From NCBI GenBank assembly GCA_017744755.1, contig JAGIAU010000135.1, positions 1 through 6,017 of the forward strand: DNA of 6,017 bases. The letters are read 5' to 3'. The DNA is from Microbacteriaceae bacterium (lineage in GTDB: Bacteria; Actinomycetota; Actinomycetes; Actinomycetales; Microbacteriaceae). Both the position numbers and the translations under genes were made by a program. The stretch's first letter is position 1, and the number at the start of each line of letters is the position of its first letter. This document shows, piece by piece, positions 1 through 5,675 of this stretch. The notes below the pieces were generated by a model. It was not told the DNA's origin and ran no database searches. It saw only the letters and a program-made list of their open reading frames with translations.

Positions 1-660
1 TTCAACGGCGGCATCCAGATGGCGAACGCGATCGGCGGCGTCGACGTCTGCGTCGCCGGCGCCATCGTCGACGAGGACACCGGCCTCAACCTGCCCGCGG
101 CCGGCACCTACAACCTGAGCGGCTACGACGCCCTCGCGTTCCTGCGCACCCGCGGCGGCGTCGGCGACGGCTCCGACCTGGGCCGGGTCAGCTCGCAGCA
201 GGTCTACCTGTCCTCGCTCGTCCGCAAGATCAAGGCGGACGGCACGCTGAGCGACCTCGGCCGCCTGCTGCGCCTCGCGCAGGCGGCGCTGGAGAACATG
301 TCGATGTCCGGCAGCCTCGCCGACCCGTACACGCTCGTGCAGATGGCCCGCGTGCTGCAGCACATCCCGCTCAACCGGATCACGTTCACCCAGTTCCCGA
401 CGGTCGGCGGGGATCCGAGCCCGCACGGCTACTACTTCCCGGTGGACGCCGGCTTCGCGATCTTCGACCACATCCGCGCCGACCAGCCGTTCCAGCTCGC
501 CGCCGTCGGCGACGACCGGGGCTCGACGCTCGACCCGAACGGCGCGCTCACGCCCGAGCAGCAGGCGCAGCTCGCCGACAACTCGGGACTGCCCGTGCTC
601 GAGGGCGTGACGGGCTCGACGGCGGCGGACTTCTCCTGCTCCGTGCCGTACTACGGCTGA
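1..660 (+). CDS. LCP (LytR-CpsA-Psr) family protein, C-terminal part, 5' end outside the window
   Basis: Reading frame 1 is open from the first base to TGA at 658-660, giving 219 residues. They match residues 177-395 of the complete LCP protein downstream almost end to end, at roughly two thirds identity by hand alignment. The part present starts at the FNGGIQM segment and contains the GGVDVCV strand and the ALAFLRTR...GSDLGRVSSQQ block, which carries the Arg, Asp and Gln residues typical of the LCP active site. The N-terminal membrane anchor and the first catalytic Arg/Asp motifs lie upstream and cannot be seen. LCP enzymes are membrane-anchored extracytoplasmic phosphotransferases that move glycopolymers from an undecaprenyl carrier to peptidoglycan; the polymer cannot be told here. 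The tail ends TAADFSCSVPYYG, close to its paralogue except for the last residues. The ATG at 19 is an internal Met, not the start. The family call is secure; the exact role is inferred. Confidence 0.93.
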   Translation, partial: FNGGIQMANAIGGVDVCVAGAIVDEDTGLNLPAAGTYNLSGYDALAFLRTRGGVGDGSDLGRVSSQQVYLSSLVRKIKADGTLSDLGRLLRLAQAALENMSMSGSLADPYTLVQMARVLQHIPLNRITFTQFPTVGGDPSPHGYYFPVDAGFAIFDHIRADQPFQLAAVGDDRGSTLDPNGALTPEQQAQLADNSGLPVLEGVTGSTAADFSCSVPYYG

Positions 661-676
661 TCACAGCTTGGCTCGG

Positions 677-682
677 TAGACT
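677..682 (+). promoter_or_regulatory. Candidate -10 box of the tRNA-Ser(TGA) transcript
   Basis: TAGACT lies 15 bases before the mature tRNA 5' end and matches the TATAAT-type -10 consensus at most positions. It sits in the 37-base gap after the upstream LCP stop. No convincing -35 hexamer is found at 16-18 bases spacing, so the call rests on the -10 and on its position, which is similar to those of the other two tRNA genes here. Confidence 0.45.
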
Positions 683-697
683 CGCCGGGCCAGACAG

Positions 698-782
698 GGA
701 GGGCTGTCCGAGCGGCCGATGGAGCCGGTCTTGAAAACCGGTGGGCGGAGACGCCTCGTGGGTTCGAATCCCACGCCCTCCG
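698..782 (+). tRNA. tRNA-Ser(TGA)
   Basis: A full cloverleaf folds by eye. The acceptor strands are GGAGGGC (698-704) and GCCCTCC (775-781), with discriminator G782. The anticodon stem is CCGGT (725-729) with ACCGG (737-741), and the loop carries anticodon TGA at 732-734. The long GC-rich variable arm (about 742-757) is typical of serine tRNAs. The T arm is GTGGG/CCCAC around TTCGAAT (763-769). CCA is not encoded, because CAC follows the discriminator. It should decode UCA and, by wobble, other UCN codons. It lies between two paralogous LCP genes, 37 bases after one and 32 before the next. Confidence 0.97.
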
Positions 783-814
783 CACAGGCCGATCGGACGG
801 AGAGGGAGAACGCG

Positions 815-2002
815 ATGAGCGAGACGCTGGAACGCGCGCCGCGGCGCGACGTGCCGCGCCATGCCCGGCGCGCCCGGCACAACCCCGGCGGCCTGATCGC
901 CGGCGTCGTCGCCTCCGTGCTCGCCATGGTGCTCCTCGCGGGCGGCGCCGTCGGCGCGGTCGTGTGGAACACGCTCAACAAGAAGATCGAGGGCACCGTC
1001 GTCGCCATCTCGGAGACGGATGCGCCGCCGCCGAACATCGGGGCGATCGAGGGCGGCTTCAACATCCTCATCGTCGGCTCCGACACGCGCGAGGGCCTCA
1101 ACAACATCGACGGCTCCGACGACGGCGGCGTCCTCAACGACGTGAACATCCTGCTGCACGTCGCGCAGGATCAGCAGAGCGCCGTCGCCATCAGCTTCCC
1201 GCGCGACCTCTGGGTCGCCGACGAGACGCCTTGCGCGTGGGGCCGCATCAACACCGCGCTCGCCGCGGGCGGCTTCCCCTGCGCCGTCGACACCGTGTCG
1301 GCCATCACCGGCCTGCCGGTGCAGTTCGCCGGCATGATCACCTTCAACGGCGTCATCCAGATGGCGACCGCGATCGGCGGCGTCGACGTCTGCGTCGATG
1401 CGCCCATCGTCGACGAGGACACCGGCCTCAACCTCCCTGCCGGCACGTCCACGCTGACCGGCTACGAGGCGCTCGCCTTCCTCCGCACCCGGGGCGCGGT
1501 CGGCGACGGCTCCGACCTCGGCCGCGTCAGCTCGCAGCAGGTCTACCTCTCCTCGCTCATCCGCAAGGTGAAGTCGGACGGCGTCCTCAACAACCCGCTC
1601 CAGCTGCTCTCGCTCGGCCAGGCGGCCCTCGCGAACATGACGATGTCGGCGAGCCTCGGCGACGCCTACACGCTCGTGCAGATCGCCCTCGCGCTCAAGA
1701 ACATCCCGCTCAACCGAGTCAGCTTCGTGCAGTGGCCGACCCACTACATCGAATCCCCGGACGGCGCGAGCCGACCGGTCGCGACCTCCTGGGACGCGGC
1801 GCAGCCGCTGCTCGACTACATCAACACCGACCAGCCGTTCGTCCTCGCGCAGGTCGGCGACGACCGCGGCTCGACCGTGGACACGACGAAGACGCTGACC
1901 GAGGCGGAGCAGTCGCAGCTCGCGGACAACACCGGTCTTCCGGTGGCCGAGGGCGTCACGGGCCAGACGGCCGCCGACTTCTCCTGCTCCGTCGCGAACT
2001 GA
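815..2002 (+). CDS. LCP (LytR-CpsA-Psr) family cell-wall glycopolymer ligase, complete
   Basis: The 395-residue protein has a short basic cytoplasmic N-terminus (residues 1-25), one membrane span (about 26-51) and an extracytoplasmic LCP domain (about 80-255). Visible motifs are ILIVGSDTR (84-92), D109 in the next strand, SFPRDLWV (127-134) with the R130-D131 pair, R144, GGVDVCV (188-194), and ALAFLRTR (219-226) followed by GSDLGRVSSQQ (232-242). These residues bind the pyrophosphate of the lipid-linked donor in known LCP enzymes, which transfer glycopolymers to peptidoglycan. A further domain of about 140 residues follows and ends TAADFSCSVAN. Cys140, Cys156, Cys193 and Cys391 are outside the membrane and could form disulfides. 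ATG815 was chosen because GGGAG (804-808) lies six bases upstream. The in-frame ATG at 719 lies inside the tRNA and is rejected. The 32-base gap after the tRNA leaves little room for its own promoter. Confidence 0.95.
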   Translation: MSETLERAPRRDVPRHARRARHNPGGLIAGVVASVLAMVLLAGGAVGAVVWNTLNKKIEGTVVAISETDAPPPNIGAIEGGFNILIVGSDTREGLNNIDGSDDGGVLNDVNILLHVAQDQQSAVAISFPRDLWVADETPCAWGRINTALAAGGFPCAVDTVSAITGLPVQFAGMITFNGVIQMATAIGGVDVCVDAPIVDEDTGLNLPAGTSTLTGYEALAFLRTRGAVGDGSDLGRVSSQQVYLSSLIRKVKSDGVLNNPLQLLSLGQAALANMTMSASLGDAYTLVQIALALKNIPLNRVSFVQWPTHYIESPDGASRPVATSWDAAQPLLDYINTDQPFVLAQVGDDRGSTVDTTKTLTEAEQSQLADNTGLPVAEGVTGQTAADFSCSVAN

Positions 2003-2029
2003 CGGGACGGTCGCGCGGTTTCGGCCCGC

Positions 2030-2035
2030 TAGAAT
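2030..2035 (+). promoter_or_regulatory. Candidate -10 box of tRNA-Ser(GCT)
   Basis: TAGAAT is a five-of-six match to TATAAT and lies 12 bases before the mature tRNA 5' end, in the short gap after the LCP stop. Transcription would begin around 2042, leaving a very short leader. No clear -35 hexamer is seen at the usual spacing. Confidence 0.55.
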
Positions 2036-2047
2036 CTCCTGGTACTC

Positions 2048-2141
2048 GGAGACGTCGCATAGCCAGGTCGAGTGCGCCTTCCTGCTAAGAAGGTACAGGG
2101 GTAAAACTCTGTCGAGGGTTCAAATCCCTCCGTCTCCGCCA
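2048..2141 (+). tRNA. tRNA-Ser(GCT), CCA encoded
   Basis: The acceptor strands GGAGACG (2048-2054) and CGTCTCC (2131-2137) pair fully, followed by discriminator G2138 and an encoded CCA (2139-2141). The anticodon stem CCTTC (2077-2081) pairs with GAAGG (2089-2093), and the loop holds GCT at 2084-2086. A long variable arm with an ACAG/CTGT stem marks it as a serine tRNA. The T arm is GAGGG/CCCTC around TTCAAAT (2119-2125). It decodes AGC and AGU. Unlike the other two tRNAs in the window it carries its own CCA. Its 3' strand can also pair with a copy of its acceptor 5' strand just downstream (see the hairpin entry). Confidence 0.97.
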
Positions 2142-2151
2142 AGGGAGACGG
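2130..2151. other. Perfect 8-bp hairpin overlapping the tRNA-Ser(GCT) 3' end
   Basis: CCGTCTCC (2130-2137) and GGAGACGG (2144-2151) are exact inverse complements separated by six bases (GCCAAG), so they form a GC-rich stem-loop in either strand. The left arm is the T-stem end and acceptor 3' strand of the tRNA. The right arm repeats the acceptor 5' strand of the same tRNA. It sits between the convergent tRNA and SDR genes, so it could block read-through in both directions. No T run follows on either side, so it is not a standard intrinsic terminator. Confidence 0.6.
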
Positions 2152-2155
2152 CTGC

Positions 2156-2902
2156 TCAGGCGGCCGTGTAGCCGCCGTCGACCGGGAGCACGACGCCCGT
2201 GATCGTGCCGGCCGCGGGTGAGAGCAGGAACGCGATCGCCGCCGCGACCTCCTCGGGCCTCGACGAGCGGCCGATCGGGTGGCTGTGCCGGATGCCGGTG
2301 AGCACCTCGTCGCGCACCTCGCCGGCCGGCGGCAGGAACGCGTCCATGAAGCCCGTCTCGATGTGGCCGGGCGCGACGGCGTTGACCCGGACGCCGTGCG
2401 GGGCGAGCTCGATCGCCGCCATCCGGGTGAGCTGGTGGACGGCGCCCTTCGTCGCGCCGTAGAGCGTCTGGTCGGGCATCCCGATGAGGCCCGACATGGA
2501 GCCGGTGTTGACGATCGCGCCGCGCGTCTCGATGAGGGCGTCCCGCGCCGCCTGGATGTGGGCGAAGGCGCCGCGCACGTTCGTCCGCATGATCGCGTCC
2601 CAGAGCTCGAGCGGGGTGTCCTGGATGGCGGACATCTGGAACCGGGCGGCGTTGTTCACGAGGCCCGTCAGCGCGCCGAAGCGCTCGACGGCGACACGAA
2701 CGCTCTCCGCCGCGGTCGAGGCCTCGGCCACGTCCCCGACGACGACCGCGACGTCGTCGCCCTCGAGCCGTCGCACGTCCTCCGAGCGATCCTCGGCGAC
2801 GACGCGGTGGCCCGCGGCGAGGAGCGCCCGCACGACGGCGCCGCCGACGCCGCCCGCCGCGCCGGTGACGACGGTGACCTGCTGCTGGACGTTCTCGACC
2901 AT
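2156..2902 (-). CDS. Short-chain dehydrogenase/reductase (SDR), classical type
   Basis: The 248-residue product has the usual length of classical SDRs and a full set of their motifs. The Rossmann glycine motif TGAAGGVG is at 13-20, an acidic D38 ends strand 2, D57 follows in GDV, and NNAA is at 83-86. The catalytic tetrad is N108, S135, Y148 and K152 (YGATK), followed by PGHIET at 178-183 and the C-terminal LPVDGGY. The acidic residue after strand 2 suggests preference for NAD(H), which is an inference. The enzyme should oxidise an alcohol or reduce a ketone in the cytoplasm; the substrate cannot be read from the sequence. ATG (2900-2902, complement) was chosen because AGGAGG (complement of 2909-2914) lies exactly six bases upstream. 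It is transcribed divergently from the antiporter and converges on tRNA-Ser(GCT). It appears unrelated to the wall genes. Confidence 0.95.
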   Translation of the reverse strand: MVENVQQQVTVVTGAAGGVGGAVVRALLAAGHRVVAEDRSEDVRRLEGDDVAVVVGDVAEASTAAESVRVAVERFGALTGLVNNAARFQMSAIQDTPLELWDAIMRTNVRGAFAHIQAARDALIETRGAIVNTGSMSGLIGMPDQTLYGATKGAVHQLTRMAAIELAPHGVRVNAVAPGHIETGFMDAFLPPAGEVRDEVLTGIRHSHPIGRSSRPEEVAAAIAFLLSPAAGTITGVVLPVDGGYTAA

Positions 2903-2975
2903 CGTGTGCCTCCTCGCACTCCGCCCGACCGGCGCGGCCCTACTCTGTCATACGAAACCTGCCGGGGAGGGGGCC
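2903..2975. promoter_or_regulatory. Divergent intergenic region between the SDR and antiporter genes
   Basis: These 73 bases must hold the starts of two divergent transcripts. The least GC-rich part is about 2941-2958. On the plus strand TACTCT (2941-2946) is a possible -10 for the antiporter. On the minus strand TATGAC (complement of 2947-2952) is a possible -10 for the SDR. Neither has a clear -35. A strong SD for the SDR (2909-2914) and a GGGGAGGGGG tract (2964-2973) before the antiporter GTG are present. No convincing operator palindrome is seen. Confidence 0.35.
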
Positions 2976-4205
2976 GTGGACGAGATCGTCGAGCTCGTGC
3001 TCGTGCCGGCCCTCGCCGTCGCGGCGCCCCTGCTCGTGCGCCTGATCGACCGCTGGCTCGCGGTGCCGATCGTCGTGCTGGAGATCCTGCTCGGCATCGC
3101 CGTCGGGCCGAACGGGCTCGGCTGGGTGCACCCCCACCCCTTCCTCGCGGGGCTCGCCGACTTCGGCCTCGCGATGCTGTTCTTCGTCGCGGGGACGGAG
3201 ATCGACTTCCGCGCCATCGCGGGCCGGCCGCTGCGTCGCGGCGCGCTCGCCTGGGCCATCTCCTTCGTGCTCGCGCTCGGCGCCGGACTCCTGCACCTCG
3301 CTGGCTGGCAGACCGCGATCGTCATCGGGGTGGCGCTCAGCTCGACGGCCCTCGGCGCGGTGCTGCCGATCCTGCGGGACGCGAGGCTGCTCGGCACCCC
3401 GTTCGGCACGGCCGTGTCCGCGGTCGGCGCGGTCGGCGAGTTCGGGCCGCTCATCGCCATCTCGCTCTTCCTCGGCGGCCGCGACCTCGGGACGTCGAGC
3501 GTCGTGCTGTTCGTCTTCGTCGCGCTCGCCGTCGTCCTCGTCTGGGTGTCGGCCCGGGTCGAGCACGGGCCGCTGCATCGCCTCGTCTCGCTCACGCTCG
3601 ACACGACCGGCCAGTTCGCGGTGCGCCTGATCCTGCTCATCGTCGCCGTGCTCGTCGCGCTGTCCATCGCGCTGGACCTCGACATGCTGCTCGGCGCGTT
3701 CTGCGCGGGCGTGCTCTGGCGGATCATGATCGCCCGCGCGCCGGCGCACGACCGGGAGCTCGTCGCGTCCAAGGTCGACGCCGTCGCCTTCGGCTTCCTC
3801 GTCCCGATCTTCTTCATCGAGACCGGGGTCGGCTTCGACCTGCGCGCCCTCGTCGCGGAGCCGTGGCTCTTCGCCCTCGTCCCCGTGCTGCTCGTCGCGC
3901 TGTTCCTCATCCGCGGGCTGCCGGCCCAGCTCGCCGCCCCCCGCGGCGCCTCCCGCGGCGACCGCGTCCGGCTCGCGCTCTACGCCGCGACCGGCCTGCC
4001 GCTCATCGTCGCCGTGACCGCCATCGGGCAGGACGAGGGCCTGCTCTCCGCGGGACTCGCGGCGGCGCTCGTCGCGGCCGGGATGCTGAGCGTGCTGCTC
4101 TTCCCCGTCCTCGCATCGATCGGGCGTCGCCGCGGCGCCGAGCTCGCCTACGAGGCCTCGGTCGATCCGGGCGGCGACGCGCGCATGCGAGAATCGGGGA
4201 CATGA
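2976..4205 (+). CDS. Cation:proton antiporter, CPA2 / Na+/H+ exchanger family
   Basis: The 409-residue protein is hydrophobic throughout, with about a dozen membrane spans, and matches the length of the bare CPA2 transporter core. Recognisable family segments are LEILLGIAVGPNGLG (35-49), LADFGLAMLFFVAGTEIDF (60-78), the unwound-helix segment SSTALGAVLPILRD (122-135), GEFGP (154-158) at the usual site of the ion-binding acidic residue, and KVDAVAFGFLVPIFFIETGV (266-285). It should exchange a monovalent cation for protons across the membrane; the ion is unknown. There is no C-terminal TrkA/RCK regulatory domain, only a short polar tail from about 383. The reading frame is open far upstream, but GTG2976 was chosen because it has a purine-rich SD at 2964-2973 and places the N-terminus at the first span. 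Starts further upstream would run antisense through the SDR. It ends in an ATGA overlap with a tiny membrane-protein gene. Confidence 0.92.
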   Translation: MDEIVELVLVPALAVAAPLLVRLIDRWLAVPIVVLEILLGIAVGPNGLGWVHPHPFLAGLADFGLAMLFFVAGTEIDFRAIAGRPLRRGALAWAISFVLALGAGLLHLAGWQTAIVIGVALSSTALGAVLPILRDARLLGTPFGTAVSAVGAVGEFGPLIAISLFLGGRDLGTSSVVLFVFVALAVVLVWVSARVEHGPLHRLVSLTLDTTGQFAVRLILLIVAVLVALSIALDLDMLLGAFCAGVLWRIMIARAPAHDRELVASKVDAVAFGFLVPIFFIETGVGFDLRALVAEPWLFALVPVLLVALFLIRGLPAQLAAPRGASRGDRVRLALYAATGLPLIVAVTAIGQDEGLLSAGLAAALVAAGMLSVLLFPVLASIGRRRGAELAYEASVDPGGDARMRESGT

Positions 4206-4297
4206 GCGCGAAGTGGATGTGGACGATCGCGATCGTCGGGATCGTCGTGTTCCTCGTGGCGTTCTACCTGGGCTCGCTGTCTCGTCAGGGCGGTTGA
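4202..4297 (+). CDS. 31-residue single-span membrane protein coupled to the antiporter
   Basis: ATG4202 overlaps the antiporter stop by four bases (ATGA), a typical layout for translational coupling, with GGGG at 4197-4200 as a weak SD. The product begins MSAKWMW, has one hydrophobic segment at about residues 7-24 (from TIAIVGIVV to AFYLG), and ends SLSRQGG. It resembles in form other tiny membrane subunits that bind and regulate a transporter, but I recognise no named family and infer the link only from the overlap. The frame stays open upstream of the ATG as a shadow frame of the antiporter gene, so openness alone is no evidence. The overlap, the clean hydrophobic span and the early stop are. 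It could still be a chance ORF. Confidence 0.66.
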   Translation: MSAKWMWTIAIVGIVVFLVAFYLGSLSRQGG

Positions 4298-4324
4298 GCG
4301 GCGCGAGACCCGACCGGAGTGCGC

Positions 4325-4330
4325 TATACT
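4325..4330 (+). promoter_or_regulatory. -10 box of tRNA-Arg(ACG), possibly also serving the glycosyltransferases
   Basis: TATACT is a near-consensus -10 in an otherwise GC-rich gap, 24 bases before the mature tRNA. A start near 4337 would give a leader of about 18 bases containing a TTTT stretch. No good -35 is seen at 16-18 bases; TTGAGC (4294-4299) is too far away with a 25-base spacer. The glycosyltransferase gene begins 27 bases after the tRNA, so this promoter may drive it as well. Confidence 0.6.
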
Positions 4331-4354
4331 CGACAGGCTGTTTTCCTGCAGCAT

Positions 4355-4427
4355 GCGCCCGTAGCTCAATGGATAGAGCATCTGACTACGGATCAGAAGG
4401 TTAGGGGTTCGAGTCCCTTCGGGCGCA
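4355..4427 (+). tRNA. tRNA-Arg(ACG)
   Basis: The acceptor strands GCGCCCG (4355-4361) and CGGGCGC (4420-4426) pair fully, with discriminator A4427. The anticodon stem TCTGA (4381-4385) pairs with TCAGA (4393-4397), and the loop carries ACG at 4388-4390. In bacteria its first base is normally deaminated to inosine by TadA, so that it reads CGU, CGC and CGA. The T arm is AGGGG/CCCTT around TTCGAGT (4408-4414). CCA is not encoded, because CCG follows. It lies between the antiporter pair and the glycosyltransferase genes. Confidence 0.97.
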
Positions 4428-4454
4428 CCGCAGTCGGCACGACCATGGGAGCGC

Positions 4455-5675
4455 ATGATCGAGCGTCGGGTCCTCGTCACCGGGACGTTCCCGATCGAGC
4501 GGCCGAGCCATGGCGGGCAGAAGCGCACGCGGGCGATCGTCGACGCGTACGCGCGCGCGTTCTCGCACGTCCAGTACCTCGCGGTCTTCGACGACCGCCA
4601 CTATCCGCATGCCACGCCGGTCGACGTCCGGCTCCCGGCGCCGCTCGTCGAGCGCTCGATCGCGCGGCCGCTCACGGAGGACGTCATCATCGGGCACGCG
4701 ATCTGGGAGGACGAGACGGTCCGGACGCGGGTCGCCGCCTTCCTCCGGGAGTTCCGCCCCGACATCGTGCACCTCGAGACGCCGTACACCTGGATCGGCC
4801 TGAAGCCGCTCCTGGCGGCGGAGGGCCTGGCGCCGAGGATCGTGTTCGGCTCGGAGAACATCGAGGCGCCGCTGCGCGAGTCCGTGATGGAGCGCTTCGG
4901 CGTCGACGCCGGCCTCATCGCCGAGACCGTGGCGGAGATCGCCGAGCTCGAGGCGCGTCTGAGCGTCGAGGCGGACCTCGTCGCCGCCTGCACCGTCTCG
5001 GATCTGAACGCGCATCGCGAGCTCGGCGCCGCCGCGACGGTCCTCGCGCCCAACGGCATGGAACCGCTCGCGCCGAGCCCGGAGGCCGTCGCGGCGTGGC
5101 GCGCCCGCTTCGCGGCGGACGGCGTCGACCGCATCGCGACGTTCGTCGGCAGCGCCCACGTGCCGAACATCAACGGCTTCGAGACGATGATCGGCCTTGG
5201 CCTCGGCTTCCTCGCGGCGGACGAGCGCATCGTGTTCGCGGGATCGATCGGCGGTCACGTCGAGCACCTCGTCGGCCCGGAGGACGCGAGCATCGAGGGG
5301 GCGACGTTCTGGCTCCGCGGCGTCGTCGCCGGACAGCTGCCGGAGGCGGAGCTGCAGGGCCTCATCGGCGTCTCGGACGTGCTGCTGCTGCCCCTCGTCT
5401 TCGGCGGCGGCTCGAACCTCAAGACGGCGGAGGCGATCCTCGCGGACACGCGCGTCGTCTGCACGCCGACGGCGCTGCGCGGCTTCGAGTGGTTCGCCGG
5501 CTTCCCCAACACCTGGGTCGTCCAGGAGGGCGATCGCCCCGGCTTCCACGCGGCGATCCGGGAGGCGTTCCGCACCCCGCTCGTCCCGCGGACGGCCGAG
5601 CAGCGGGAGCAGGCCCGCTCCGTCACCTGGGAGCGGTGCCTCGCCCCGCTCGTCGAGGCGGTGGCGACGCTGTGA
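4455..5675 (+). CDS. Glycosyltransferase, GT-B fold (GT4-like)
   Basis: The 406-residue soluble protein has the two-lobed GT-B pattern. The N-terminal acceptor lobe starts at once with strand RRVLVTGTFP (4-13) and the glycine-containing SHGGQKRTR (18-25), and includes DIVHLETPY (103-111) and SENIE (133-137). The C-terminal donor lobe opens with the strand ATFVGSAHVPNINGFE (228-243), followed by RIVFAGS (258-264) and the strongly diagnostic PLVFGGGSNLKTAEAILA (313-330), which matches the GGGS-K-EA nucleotide-sugar site of GT4-type enzymes. It should transfer a sugar from an activated donor to a glycan or lipid-linked acceptor; donor and linkage are unknown. ATG4455 was chosen because the first strand begins right after it; the nearest SD, GGGAG (4447-4451), is only three bases away. 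The ATG at 4445 is out of frame. It overlaps the next gene by four bases, so the two form an operon. Confidence 0.9.
   Translation: MIERRVLVTGTFPIERPSHGGQKRTRAIVDAYARAFSHVQYLAVFDDRHYPHATPVDVRLPAPLVERSIARPLTEDVIIGHAIWEDETVRTRVAAFLREFRPDIVHLETPYTWIGLKPLLAAEGLAPRIVFGSENIEAPLRESVMERFGVDAGLIAETVAEIAELEARLSVEADLVAACTVSDLNAHRELGAAATVLAPNGMEPLAPSPEAVAAWRARFAADGVDRIATFVGSAHVPNINGFETMIGLGLGFLAADERIVFAGSIGGHVEHLVGPEDASIEGATFWLRGVVAGQLPEAELQGLIGVSDVLLLPLVFGGGSNLKTAEAILADTRVVCTPTALRGFEWFAGFPNTWVVQEGDRPGFHAAIREAFRTPLVPRTAEQREQARSVTWERCLAPLVEAVATL

Noticed and set aside
698..782. tRNA-Ser(TGA) as an integration site (att) for a mobile element
   Set aside because: I found no second copy of the tRNA 3' end, and no integrase or other mobile gene in the window.
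719..814. In-frame ATG719 as the start of the second LCP gene
   Set aside because: It lies inside tRNA-Ser(TGA), and the extension translates tRNA sequence. ATG815 has an SD and gives a normal LCP N-terminus.
548..1744. Long minus-strand open frames opposite the LCP genes, one containing a GFEPTRRLRPPVFKTG peptide
   Set aside because: That peptide is the familiar translation of a serine tRNA read on the wrong strand. The rest has the Arg/Ala/Asp/Glu-rich composition of antisense frames in GC-rich genes.
964..2088. Plus-strand 374-codon frame inside the second LCP gene
   Set aside because: It is a +1 shadow frame made almost wholly of Arg, His, Ala, Pro and Gly, with no domain. The LCP frame contains all motifs.
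2484..2975. Upstream in-frame extension of the antiporter
   Set aside because: It is antisense to the well-supported SDR, is Arg/Thr/Ser-rich without family motifs, and the GTG at 2976 has a strong SD and fits the normal N-terminus.
2279..4297. Very long open frame (672 codons) across the SDR and antiporter genes on the plus strand
   Set aside because: It runs antisense through the SDR and in a shadow frame of the antiporter, and its product is rich in Arg, Ala, Pro and Asp, as expected of GC-rich non-coding frames. Only its last 31 codons, from ATG4202, look like a real gene.
4334..4348. CAGG/CCTG inverted repeat with a T-rich loop before tRNA-Arg as a terminator for the antiporter pair
   Set aside because: The stem is only four base pairs and lies downstream of the likely tRNA -10 box, so a terminator is not supported.
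4148..4528. Minus-strand frame with a GTRTPNLLIRSQMLYPLSYG peptide
   Set aside because: This is a known false product from reading tRNA-Arg on the opposite strand.
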